Shown: in pieces, positions 56,495-64,000 of the stretch
How the letters are laid out: each line of letters starts with the position of its first letter
Numbering within the stretch: the first letter of the stretch is position 1
Source of the DNA: Shewanella halotolerans
GTDB lineage: Bacteria; Pseudomonadota; Gammaproteobacteria; Enterobacterales; Shewanellaceae
DNA: 64,000 nucleotides
Direction of reading: 5' to 3'
Assembly (NCBI RefSeq): GCF_019457535.1
Contig: NZ_CP080417.1
Coordinates: 2,046,001-2,110,000, forward strand
Position numbers and translations under genes: made by a program
Notes under the pieces: generated by a model
Told to the model about the DNA's origin: nothing
Database searches by the model: none
Seen by the model: only the letters and a program-made list of their open reading frames with translations

Positions 56495-56584
56495 GTGGCG
56501 AATAAGCTAGTGGCGAATAAGCTAGTTGCGGCTAAGCAAGTCTCGTCTAGGCATGTCGCGTCTATGCAAGTCGGGTCTAAGCAC
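56495..56584 (+). repeat. 15-bp tandem array (6 units) beside yqjG
   Basis: Units start at 56495, 56510, 56525, 56540, 56555 and 56570. The first two are identical (gtggcgaataagcta); later ones diverge progressively (gtcgcgtctatgcaa and similar). It ends 3 bp before the yqjG stop codon. Confidence 0.95.
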
Positions 56585-56586
56585 GG

Positions 56587-57594
56587 CTAGTTTTGGCTAA
56601 GCTTGTCACGGCCGTGGGGCGAGTCGAGATCTAACCTGGGGCCCTTGGGAACCACGCGCGTCGGGTTGATCTGGCCATGGCTGAAGTAGTAGTGCTGCTT
56701 GATATGCTCAAAGTTGACCGTCTTGGCAACCCCAGGGTGTTGGTATAACTCCTTCAGGTAGGCTTGGATTGCGGGCATGTCCGTGATGCGATTGCGATTG
56801 GTCTTGAAGTGACCCACATAGACGGCATCGAAACGCACGAGTGTGGTAAACAAGCGCCAGTCGGCTTCGGTAATTTGGTCACCCACCAGATAGCGCTGCT
56901 GGCTAAGACGTGTCTCTAAGCTATCTAAGGCGTCAAACAGTTCATCGAAAGCCTCCCCATAGGCCGCCTGTGTGGTGGCAAAACCTGCTTTGTACACACC
57001 ATTATTGATCTTGTTGTAGACCCAGTGATTGATCTCGTCTATCTCCTCGCTATGGGCGGCGGGGTAGAAGTCGAGATGATTGCCAGTGATCTCGTTAAAG
57101 GCGCTATTAAACATGCGGATGATCTCCGCCGACTCGTTGCTGACTATGGTTCGGCGCTGCTTGTCCCACAGCACTGGTACAGTCACCCGACCGCTATAGT
57201 CTGGCTTGGCCAGTTGGTAGATCTGGTAGAGATAATCTTTGCCGTTAAGCCTGTCGATCTCGCTGCCCTCTATGTGCTGGGCGATCTCGCTCTGCTTGGG
57301 GCCACTAAACTCCCAGCCGTTGCTCAGCATATGGGGCTCGACGACCGTGACGCCGATATGGGCCTGCAACGACTTCAGCTCGCGAAAGATCAGGGTTCTG
57401 TGGGCCCAGGGACAGGCAAGAGAGACATAGAGATGGTAGCGACCCGACTCGGCTTTAAACTCGGGCTCAGACTCATCTGCGCTTGGCGCCTTTATCCAGC
57501 GGCGAAAGGCAGCGTTTTCCCTTACAAACGCACCCTTGCTCTTGTCTGTGTCATACCATTTATCGACCCATTGGCCACCTTGAAGTAATCCCAT
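56587..57594 (-). CDS. yqjG: Glutathionyl-hydroquinone reductase YqjG
   Basis: 335 residues, omega/xi-class GST fold. SLACPWAHR has the catalytic Cys61; RVTVPVLWDKQ and the C-terminal helical domain (GDQITEADWRLF) fit. Reduces glutathionyl-hydroquinones to hydroquinones using glutathione. Cytoplasmic. Confidence 0.93.
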   Translation of the reverse strand: MGLLQGGQWVDKWYDTDKSKGAFVRENAAFRRWIKAPSADESEPEFKAESGRYHLYVSLACPWAHRTLIFRELKSLQAHIGVTVVEPHMLSNGWEFSGPKQSEIAQHIEGSEIDRLNGKDYLYQIYQLAKPDYSGRVTVPVLWDKQRRTIVSNESAEIIRMFNSAFNEITGNHLDFYPAAHSEEIDEINHWVYNKINNGVYKAGFATTQAAYGEAFDELFDALDSLETRLSQQRYLVGDQITEADWRLFTTLVRFDAVYVGHFKTNRNRITDMPAIQAYLKELYQHPGVAKTVNFEHIKQHYYFSHGQINPTRVVPKGPRLDLDSPHGRDKLSQN

Positions 57595-57771
57595 CTGTGT
57601 CTGCCTCGCTTATCTCACTCATTAAGTGCAGTGTAACAGTCGACTAAGCGGATAAAAAACGCGAAAACTGGCATTTTTTGTTCGACTTTATCGAATAGTT
57701 GGGCGGGCCAAGGCTTCCTGATATGATCGGCCACACCTAAACAGCTAATGAAGAGTAATAAAGGAAACCCT

Positions 57772-58446
57772 ATGTCTCAACAGCCGTTAGAGCGGATCAC
57801 CATAGAACCTCAATCCCAGTGCCGCGCCTGCGTGATCTGGTTGCATGGCCTTGGCGATTCCGGCGCCGGTTTTGCCCCTGTGGTGCCACTTCTGGGTCTG
57901 CCCGATGAACTCGGTGTGCGCTTCATCTTCCCCCATGCGCCAAGCATACCGGTGACCATCAACCAGGGGTATGTGATGCCCGCTTGGTATGACATCAAGG
58001 GGATGGATGTAGACAATCGCGCCGACATGGCTGGTGTCTTGGCCTCTGAGGTGGCGATTTCAGCGCTTATTGAGGAGCAGATCGCCTCTGGCGTGCCGAG
58101 CGATAAGATAGTCCTGGCCGGTTTCAGCCAAGGCGGGGTGATGAGCCTGTTTACCGGCTTGCGTTTTCCTAAGCGTCTGGCGGGGATCATGGCACTATGT
58201 TGCTATCTGCCCACCGGCCATGCCATGCCCGATAACTTGAGTGAGGCCAATCGTCATACGCCGCTGCTGCAACAACACGGTGAGCAGGATGAGGTGGTGC
58301 CACTGGCTCTTGGCCGCGCGGCATATGATCTGATTTCAAAGGCGGGCTATTCCAGCGAGTGGCATACCTACCCTATGGGCCATAGCGTGTTGCCAAATCA
58401 GCTTCAGGAGATAGGTCTGTGGCTTAAGGCGCGTCTGAGCGAATAG
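57772..58446 (+). CDS. Carboxylesterase/phospholipase family hydrolase
   Basis: 224 residues from ATG 57772 (AAGGA, 7 nt). Alpha/beta hydrolase of the acyl-protein-thioesterase-like type: WLHGLGDSGAGF oxyanion block, AGFSQGG (Ser about 119), GEQDEVVPL (Asp) and GHSV (His). Hydrolyses short-chain esters; physiological substrate unknown. Confidence 0.88.
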   Translation: MSQQPLERITIEPQSQCRACVIWLHGLGDSGAGFAPVVPLLGLPDELGVRFIFPHAPSIPVTINQGYVMPAWYDIKGMDVDNRADMAGVLASEVAISALIEEQIASGVPSDKIVLAGFSQGGVMSLFTGLRFPKRLAGIMALCCYLPTGHAMPDNLSEANRHTPLLQQHGEQDEVVPLALGRAAYDLISKAGYSSEWHTYPMGHSVLPNQLQEIGLWLKARLSE

Positions 58447-58504
58447 ACTGCCTGTTTACCTGCCTGTTATCTGCATGAATTGGAACAGGATTATTAAAAT
58501 AAGC

Positions 58505-58532
58505 GAGGGGCGCCAGTTGGCGCCTCTTTTTT
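58505..58532 (+). terminator. Esterase terminator
   Basis: Ggcgcc, loop agtt, ggcgcc (58509-58524), then a T-run. Confidence 0.85.
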
Positions 58533-58545
58533 ATGCTTGTAAGAG

Positions 58546-58561
58546 TGTGATGGATATCACG
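58546..58561 (+). promoter_or_regulatory. CRP-like site
   Basis: TGTGATGGATATCACG matches TGTGA-N6-TCACA with one change. It lies 490 bp before the UshA-like gene, so its target is unclear. Confidence 0.35.
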
Positions 58562-59050
58562 TCAATCAATTGGCGGGCACAGCCTGGTCATTTCTCTGTA
58601 ACCATAAGTTAACAATCGCCCATAAATGGCGACCTTTGCGACTAAAAAAACATCAATCTGTGCTGTATTACGTTTTACTGCTTTAGATAAAGTTGATCTA
58701 GTGTGAAATTTTTACCGGTTTTGTGATCTAGGTACGTTAGAGCTTGTTTGTTTAAAGGGAGTATCCTTATTTTTTGGAAAATAAGTGCAAGTTAATAAAA
58801 TAGATGGGAAATCGATATCTATTGCCGTTTTAATTTATCGATAGGCCTCGCAATTCATTTTTACCTTGTTCTGCTGGTGAAACAATGAAAGGCGTAAAAC
58901 GCTTTTAAAATAAACATTTGCCCTATGTTTATTCATAAAAATGCCACATTTCCTAGATATTGTTTGCTATTATATTTCGCGGCGAGATTATGACGTTCGC
59001 TATCAAAAATTATGATGGTTAATAAAAAAGATAATCTAGGGGTTGATGTA

Positions 59051-60754
59051 ATGACAAATAAGCTTTTAAAAGGATTAGTCGCTACCGCTGTATTAGCAGC
59101 ACTTGCTGGTTGTAATAGCAGCGATGACGACAAGGCGCCAACAACATGTGCTGAAGCTGGCACTGCTTGCACCAAATTTACCGTACTGCACACCAATGAT
59201 AACCATGGTCGTTTCTGGGAAAACAAAGACGGCGAATATGGTATGGCGGCACGTAAGACGCTGATCGAAAAGATCCGCGCTGAAGTGGCGGCCAATGGCG
59301 GCGAAACTCTGCTACTTTCTGGTGGTGATATCAACACAGGTGTACCTGAGTCTGATCTGCAAGACGCACTGCCAGATTTCCTTGGCATGAACGATATCGG
59401 TTATGACGCTATGGCGGTCGGTAACCACGAATTTGATAATCCATTGGCAGTACTGGATTCACAGCGTTCTATCGCTAACTTCCCTATGCTGGCGGCTAAC
59501 ATCTACAAAGAAGATGGCACTCGCTACTTCGAAGCCTACAAGGTATTCGATGTTAACGGCATCAAGATTGCTGTTATCGGTCTAACCACCGAAGACACGG
59601 CTAAGCTGGGTAACCCAGAATTTATCTCAGGTCTTAAGTTCACCGATCCTAAAGAAGAGATCGTTAAGGTGATCAAAGAGATCAAAGACGCTAAGGCAGC
59701 CGATCTTATTTTTGCAACGACTCACATGGGTCACTATGCGAACGGCGAACACGGCAGCAACGCGCCTGGCGACGTGGCTCTGGCTAAGGCACTTGAGCAA
59801 GGCCAACTTCAGGCTGTGATCGGTGGTCACTCACAAAACCCAGTTTGTATGGAAGGCGGCGAATATGCTGACTTCGCACCGGGCGACGAGTGTACACCTG
59901 ATCAGCAAAACGGTACCTACATCATGCAAGCCCACGAGTGGGGTAAGTATGTTGGCCGCGCCGATTTCGAATACTTTAACGGTGAACTGCACCTGGCTAA
60001 CTACAAGCTGGTTCCTGTTAACCTAGTGAAGAAAGTAAAAGATGAGCAAGGTAACGAGACTAAAGTTCTGGTAGGTGAAGCCATCGAGGCAGATGCTGCA
60101 CTGAAAGAGATGCTTTCTTATTACCAAGAGCGTGGCCAAGGCCAACTGGACGAGGTGATTGCTTCTACCGATGGCTTGCTAGACGGTGAGCGTGCAAACG
60201 TACGTTTCATGCAGACTAACCTGGGTCGTCTGATCGCCGATGCGCAGCGTACCAAGGTTGCGGCCGATGTAGGCGTAATGAACTCTGGTGGTGTTCGTGC
60301 GTCAATCGCAGCGGGTGACATCTCTTACCGCGACGTACTGACCGTACAGCCTTTCGGTAACATGGTGACCCTAAGCACTATGACAGGTGAAGAGCTTAGT
60401 GCTTATCTGGGTGAAGTGGCTAGCCTACAGATTGGTGCAGGCGCTTACGCTCAGATCACTGGCGTTAAGATGACTGTTGACTGTGCGGCTAAGACAGTGG
60501 CTATCAGCGAAGTTAACGGTAAAGAGTACAGCGCGACTGGCTCTTACACCATGACAGTTCCTAGCTACAACGCGGCAGGTGGTGACGGCTATCCTAAGCT
60601 AAACCCAGTACAAACAGGTTATGTTGATGCCGAAGTACTGTACACCTTCTTCAAGGATGCTGGCACTATCGTAGCGGCCGACTACAACCCAGTAGGCGAT
60701 ATCGTTTACGAAAACTCTGAAAGTGTTGAAGGTTGTAAGATCACTGCTCAATAA
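59051..60754 (+). CDS. 5'-nucleotidase/UDP-sugar hydrolase lipoprotein (UshA-like)
   Basis: 567 residues from ATG 59051 (aggggtt). Lipobox LAGC after residue 18. Metallophosphatase domain (LHTNDNHG, LSGGDINTG, VGNHEFDN, THMGHY, GGHSQN) and 5_nucleotid_C domain (MNSGGVRASIAAGDI, VPSYNAAGGDGYP). Cleaves 5'-nucleotides to nucleoside and phosphate in the envelope. I see no Pho box upstream, unlike exeM and the CpdB-like gene. Confidence 0.88.
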   Translation: MTNKLLKGLVATAVLAALAGCNSSDDDKAPTTCAEAGTACTKFTVLHTNDNHGRFWENKDGEYGMAARKTLIEKIRAEVAANGGETLLLSGGDINTGVPESDLQDALPDFLGMNDIGYDAMAVGNHEFDNPLAVLDSQRSIANFPMLAANIYKEDGTRYFEAYKVFDVNGIKIAVIGLTTEDTAKLGNPEFISGLKFTDPKEEIVKVIKEIKDAKAADLIFATTHMGHYANGEHGSNAPGDVALAKALEQGQLQAVIGGHSQNPVCMEGGEYADFAPGDECTPDQQNGTYIMQAHEWGKYVGRADFEYFNGELHLANYKLVPVNLVKKVKDEQGNETKVLVGEAIEADAALKEMLSYYQERGQGQLDEVIASTDGLLDGERANVRFMQTNLGRLIADAQRTKVAADVGVMNSGGVRASIAAGDISYRDVLTVQPFGNMVTLSTMTGEELSAYLGEVASLQIGAGAYAQITGVKMTVDCAAKTVAISEVNGKEYSATGSYTMTVPSYNAAGGDGYPKLNPVQTGYVDAEVLYTFFKDAGTIVAADYNPVGDIVYENSESVEGCKITAQ

Positions 60755-60771
60755 GCAGGATTAAGTTACAC

Positions 60772-60799
60772 AAAGGGCAGCCTCAGGGCTGCCTTTTTT
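60772..60799 (+). terminator. UshA-like terminator
   Basis: Ggcagcc, loop, ggctgcc, then T6. Confidence 0.85.
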
Positions 60800-60945
60800 A
60801 TGCCCGAGATTTCACATTCATCTAAGTCGGATCAAGCAAGTTTACGAGAGGATTTAGCTGGCTCATTCTCTGGTTCAAATTCTGGATCATCAACTTTTGT
60901 ACAAGTCCATTCAAACGGCGCCGGAAAATTTTTTTAAATTTCTTC

Positions 60946-60974
60946 CTTGAAATCATAAATGCCTAGCCACATAT
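60946..60974 (+). promoter_or_regulatory. Sigma32 promoter candidate
   Basis: CTTGAA (60946-60951), 15-bp spacer and CCACATAT (60967-60974) against consensus CCCCATNT, one mismatch. Confidence 0.6.
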
Positions 60975-61127
60975 AGTGAGTATGGGGCGCTCATCGAGGC
61001 CCCTGATGTTACCCAAGATGTTGATCTTGTTATGGCAGTGCCTTTGGGCTGCCCGGTAATGTCACTAAAAGGCGCGGCGCAATTTATTCGAAACATATCG
61101 TGTGAATTATTGTCGGCCACTAACCAC

Positions 61128-61151
61128 TATATTGCTTAATACAAGGATATA
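61128..61151 (+). promoter_or_regulatory. ROSE-like RNA thermometer hairpin
   Basis: TATA TTGCT (61128-61136), 7-nt loop, AGGA TATA (61144-61151). The ribosome-binding AGGA pairs with TTGCT with a bulged G, the characteristic ROSE pairing. It is 3 nt before the ATG. Confidence 0.65.
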
Positions 61152-61154
61152 CTT

Positions 61155-61592
61155 ATGCGTAATTATGATTTGACCCCTCTATACCGTAGTGCCATTGGAT
61201 TCGATCGTTTAGCCCAGCTTGCCGAGCATGCTGCATCGAACAAGGGGAATTCGGGTTATCCCCCTTATAACATCGAGCTGCTGAGCGAGAATCGCTATCG
61301 CATCACCATGGCGGTGGCCGGCTTTGCGATGGAAGAATTAGATATCACCAGCGAAGGCGACAAGCTAGTGGTAAAAGGCACCAAGGCGGAGCAGGAGAGC
61401 GAGCGCAAATACCTGTATCAGGGTATCGCTGAGCGCGGTTTCGAGCGCACCTTCCAGCTGGCCGACTATGTGACTGTAATTGGCGCCGATCTGGAAAACG
61501 GCCTGCTCAATATCGATCTGCAGCGTGAGATCCCCGAGGCCCTAAAGCCGCGCAAGATTGAGATCTCAACTTCGAGGCTACTAGACGCCTAA
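61155..61592 (+). CDS. ibpA: Small heat-shock protein (Hsp20, IbpA-like)
   Basis: 145 residues with the IbpA start MRNYDLTPLYRSAIGFDRL, alpha-crystallin core (YNIELLSENRYRITMAVAGF, LVVKGTKAEQ) and the GLLNIDLQREIPEALKPRKI end. Binds unfolding proteins at heat shock. Sigma32 promoter candidate and ROSE-like thermometer upstream. Confidence 0.95.
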   Translation: MRNYDLTPLYRSAIGFDRLAQLAEHAASNKGNSGYPPYNIELLSENRYRITMAVAGFAMEELDITSEGDKLVVKGTKAEQESERKYLYQGIAERGFERTFQLADYVTVIGADLENGLLNIDLQREIPEALKPRKIEISTSRLLDA

Positions 61593-61633
61593 ATGAATGG
61601 CTAAGTGCAGCGCTTTAGAGCACAGCATCGAAT

Positions 61634-61662
61634 AAAAAAGGGAGTCTAGGCTCCCTTTTTTG
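61634..61662 (+). terminator. Hsp20 terminator
   Basis: Gggag, 6-nt loop, ctccc, between A6 and T6. Confidence 0.9.
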
Positions 61663-61676
61663 ATGGCTAAATGCTA

Positions 61677-61940
61677 GGGCCTGTTGACCTTTTGAGAACA
61701 AATTTTGTTCTAATTGAGTTCGTTCAAATCGCGACATGAGGCTTGGAGTATAGTTATTCTATATAAAAGCCGAGTAACAAAGAGTTGAACGTGCTCAAGA
61801 CGAACCCTGCGGGCAGCGTCTGTATCATTTTTCTACTGCGTTATCGCTCATTGATGTAGCACATTACATTACAATCGCTCTGCCTTGTATAAAATCGATA
61901 CAGAATGCTGCAAAACTGAACGCGAAAGATAAACAGGCCC
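61677..61940. mobile_element. MITE-like element with TA duplication
   Basis: Ends gggcctgtt (61677-61685) and aacaggccc (61932-61940) are inverted and flanked by TA on both sides (61675-61676, 61941-61942). About 264 bp, non-coding. It ends 12 bp before the ddl stop codon. Confidence 0.75.
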
Positions 61941-61953
61941 TAGTTTTTCAGAT

Positions 61954-62958
61954 TTAGCGATTAAGTCCAGTCAGAATGGCTTCATTCAGGTATTGGCTAA
62001 AGTCATCGCCATGGTTGGCCAGCATCTTAGGGAACATAGATATCGGCGTCAGGCCCGGGAAGGTGTTGATCTCGTTGAGTAAGATCTCGCCCTCTGGCGT
62101 GAGGAAGAAATCGATTCGCGACAGATGTCTGAGCTTCATGCCATCGAATACCTTCACCGCATAGGCGCGGATCTGCTGTGCTATCTCATCGCTTACCTCG
62201 GCCACGACCCGAGTGGTGGCCTTACTGTCGGCAGCATACTTTTCATCATAGGTGTAGAAGGTGCCACCGGCGCAGATCACCTCGCCAGGCAGGGTGGCGA
62301 CCGTCTCGCCGCGATATTGATAGACGGCGACTTCCAGCTCCCGCGCCTGAATGGTCTTCTCCACCACCACATAAGGAGAATAGCGAAACGCATCGGCCAG
62401 AATGGCCGGGATCTGCGCCGCGTCATCGACCCGGTAACAGCCGACCGATGAGCCTTGTGAGGCGGCCTTTACGAATACTGAGCCCCACTTGGCCAGGGCA
62501 TCTGTGGTTTGGGCGATTGCCTGCTCGTCCGGTTGATTCAGGAAGAGGTAAGGGGTGTTCGGGATCCCCAGGGCGCTAAACCACATCTTGGCGGTGATCT
62601 TGTTGAAACAGTTGCGTGAGCCCTCGGCGTCACAGCCGAAATAGGGCAGGTTAATGAGTTCGAAATAGGACTGAATGTCGCCGGTCTCGCCAGGGTAGCC
62701 GTGAATACAGGGGATCACATAATCCACCGGCCAGGGCGCCAGGCTTTCATCTTCGAAGCGGATCTCGCGGCGATTGGTCAGCTCACAGCGCTCACCTGAA
62801 TTGGTCTGATATTGCCCCTTGGCATCGAGTTCGACCCGCAGCACATTCAGGTGGGGAAGTTTCGCCAGCGAGGTCTCGAAGTAGTTGGCCGACAGCAGGG
62901 AGATGGCGTGTTCATCGCCGCCGCCACCGCATAAAAGTAAAAGGTTGATCGGATTCAT
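61954..62958 (-). CDS. ddl: D-alanine--D-alanine ligase
   Basis: 334 residues, ATP-grasp. CGGGGDEHAIS (N-terminal motif), SGRKITAKMWF-like block (NKITAKMWF), VKAASQGSSVGC, and RIDFFLTPEG...LNEINTFPG for metal and ATP binding. Joins two D-Ala for peptidoglycan. GGAGA upstream of the ATG. It is a stand-alone ddl, not in the mra/fts cluster. Confidence 0.93.
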   Translation of the reverse strand: MNPINLLLLCGGGGDEHAISLLSANYFETSLAKLPHLNVLRVELDAKGQYQTNSGERCELTNRREIRFEDESLAPWPVDYVIPCIHGYPGETGDIQSYFELINLPYFGCDAEGSRNCFNKITAKMWFSALGIPNTPYLFLNQPDEQAIAQTTDALAKWGSVFVKAASQGSSVGCYRVDDAAQIPAILADAFRYSPYVVVEKTIQARELEVAVYQYRGETVATLPGEVICAGGTFYTYDEKYAADSKATTRVVAEVSDEIAQQIRAYAVKVFDGMKLRHLSRIDFFLTPEGEILLNEINTFPGLTPISMFPKMLANHGDDFSQYLNEAILTGLNR

Positions 62959-63085
62959 CGGGTCTCCGTATTCGACTCTGTATCGTTTTCCATGCTCACT
63001 ATGACGTGCTGATTTTTTTATGCAAGTCCTGGATGCAGCTTAAAGAAAGCTTAATGTCTGACCGGGCAATTTGTGGCCGAAATCA

Positions 63086-64000
63086 TTATCTATAGCCGCC
63101 TTTACGCTCGGCCCAGGGCGCCTCATAGAGTGCCTCATAATCGGTCTGTGGCAGCACAGTCACGCCTACCGCCTCAAGAAACAGCGCTTGTCCCTGGGAA
63201 ATAGGCTCACCGGCGTAAATATAGTAGGCCGCGCGCCTGCGCTCGGGAAAGGCCTTATACAGCTTGGCGCGCTCGATAAGCAACCAGCGCAGAAAGATCT
63301 CGTTACTCTCAAGGCCTAGTCCGATAAACACCAGTTCGTTATGCAGCAAGATATTGAGCCAGGTGCTGTTGCCGCGCCAATGCTCCTTTAGCGCATTTTT
63401 AAAGCCGCCACCCAGATGGCCCTGATGCAGAATATCCCTGGCTCTGTCTACCGCCCCCATGTAATGACTCAGTCCCAAGCGCACGCTGCGGGCATACCTC
63501 TGCATGCCGTTGATGTGCCAGATGGCAAACTCCTCTGTGGGCGAGGTGATGGGCGACTTGGCAAAGTAGCTGGACCAGGGGTAGAAGTCGGTAAAATGTT
63601 TGGCCTGCAGGTGATGTAGCTTAAGTTGGTGACTTTTCGCCAGGGTCTGTTCGAAGTTAGTGGTCAGCACTGGCGTGTTGTTCGCCGCTGCCCAGGCTAT
63701 CAGTCGTTGGTGTTGACGCTGGGGTTGCCAGCTGGCCATCAGGCTACAGAACTCCTTTTGCAGCTGCTTGTTGGGCTGACTACTGATGAGATCCAGCGCA
63801 TCATAAAACTCGGTGAGGGCGATGCCTACTGGGATGCTGGCCACCTCATCGCCCTGGTGGGCACGCCAAAGGCTGAGGAGCATCTCATCCCAGGCGTTGA
63901 TGCTGGTTACTTGCTCGTCACGTTGACTGCTAGGGCGATAGCGATTGATGCCGTTACCCACCACTAACGCCCTCGGATGGGCACTCGGGCGCTGGTTGAG
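63086..64000 (-). CDS. SIR2-like domain protein, N-terminus outside the window
   Basis: At least 304 residues; the frame continues off the right edge with no start seen. ALVVGNGINRY (nucleotide-binding-like), VLTTNFEQT (Asn), IWHINGMQ (His) and FIGLGLESNEIFLRWLL follow the SIR2-like domain order. It is not close to the 623-3733 protein beyond those motifs. GC-rich like its neighbours, so it appears to be a resident gene. Downstream of it is ddl, 128 bp away on the same strand. Could be NADase or a non-defence SIR2-like enzyme. Confidence 0.65.
   Translation of the reverse strand, partial: LNQRPSAHPRALVVGNGINRYRPSSQRDEQVTSINAWDEMLLSLWRAHQGDEVASIPVGIALTEFYDALDLISSQPNKQLQKEFCSLMASWQPQRQHQRLIAWAAANNTPVLTTNFEQTLAKSHQLKLHHLQAKHFTDFYPWSSYFAKSPITSPTEEFAIWHINGMQRYARSVRLGLSHYMGAVDRARDILHQGHLGGGFKNALKEHWRGNSTWLNILLHNELVFIGLGLESNEIFLRWLLIERAKLYKAFPERRRAAYYIYAGEPISQGQALFLEAVGVTVLPQTDYEALYEAPWAERKGGYR

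Larger units (their letters stand above)
58447..59050 (+). other. 604-bp region before the UshA-like gene
   Basis: Holds the terminator (58505-58532) and a CRP-like site (58546-58561). The rest is AT-rich non-coding sequence, probably the UshA-like promoter and leader, with no site I can pick. Confidence 0.5.
60755..61154 (+). other. 400-bp region before the small heat-shock gene
   Basis: Contains the terminator, a sigma32-like promoter and a long leader with a ROSE-like hairpin, listed separately. Nothing else recognised. Confidence 0.5.

Noticed and set aside
58610..58627. Pho-box-like ctgtaaccataagttaac upstream of the UshA-like gene
   Set aside because: The second half-site is poor, no -10 lies at the right distance, and it is more than 400 bp from the gene.
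59012..59050. Upstream in-frame start for the UshA-like gene
   Set aside because: The later ATG at 59051 gives a normal lipoprotein signal and has a better ribosome site.

Overview
The window looks like a stretch of Shewanella chromosome from a fairly GC-rich species. I infer this from gene content (fadR-nhaB-dsbB synteny, exeM extracellular nuclease, tamAB, ydbH-ynbE-ydbL, hppD-hmgA with a LysR regulator, CheV, an Aer-type receptor, many lipoproteins and exported hydrolases) and from protein similarity as I remember it; no search was run. Most of the window is ordinary core genome with compact genes and clear bidirectional terminators. I saw no rRNA, tRNA or CRISPR array.

The left 4.9 kb is different. 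It is visibly AT-rich and holds one large gene (623-3733) coding for a SIR2-like NADase domain, a P-loop NTPase, TPR-like helices and a C-terminal cold-shock/OB domain. That is a plausible single-gene abortive-infection or immune-receptor-like system, and its domain order resembles the C-terminal part of animal SAMD9/SAMD9L. It is followed by a small integron-cassette-like membrane protein and is flanked by three copies of a structured repeat of about 200 nt. The stems of the repeat differ between copies but keep their pairing. A second, stand-alone SIR2-like gene runs off the right edge.

Layout: 4.9-8.2 kb dsbB, nhaB and divergent fadR; 8.3-14.1 kb tamA-tamB (outer-membrane/AsmA-like bridge); 14.2-18.5 kb exported isoaspartyl peptidase and ExeM nuclease; 18.8-24.5 kb UspE-like protein and the ydbH-ynbE-ydbL bridge operon; 24.7-28.3 kb mutarotase, acyl-CoA dehydrogenase, methyltransferase; 28.4-40.6 kb nucleotidase, M3 and M20 peptidases, aerotaxis-like receptor, gamma-glutamyltransferase, FemAB-like protein, LysE exporter; 40.8-44.1 kb tyrosine/homogentisate catabolism; 44.2-53 kb small envelope proteins, solute-binding protein, PLP enzyme, MscS channel, CheV, uncharacterised proteins; 53.2-64 kb MltB-like transglycosylase, an orphan BrxR/CapW-like WYL regulator next to a MITE, SlyD, YqjG, esterase, 5'-nucleotidase, small heat-shock protein, Ddl and the second SIR2-like protein.

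Several genes make sense together. ExeM, the CpdB-like enzyme and the UshA-like enzyme could convert extracellular nucleic acid to nucleoside and phosphate; the first two have Pho-box-like promoters with the same spacing. TamAB and YdbH-YnbE-YdbL are two AsmA-like routes for phospholipid between the membranes. FadR and an acyl-CoA dehydrogenase both have FadR-like operators. A striking non-gene pattern is short tandem arrays, mostly with a 15-bp period, at or next to stop codons and inside ydbH, with different sequences at each site.
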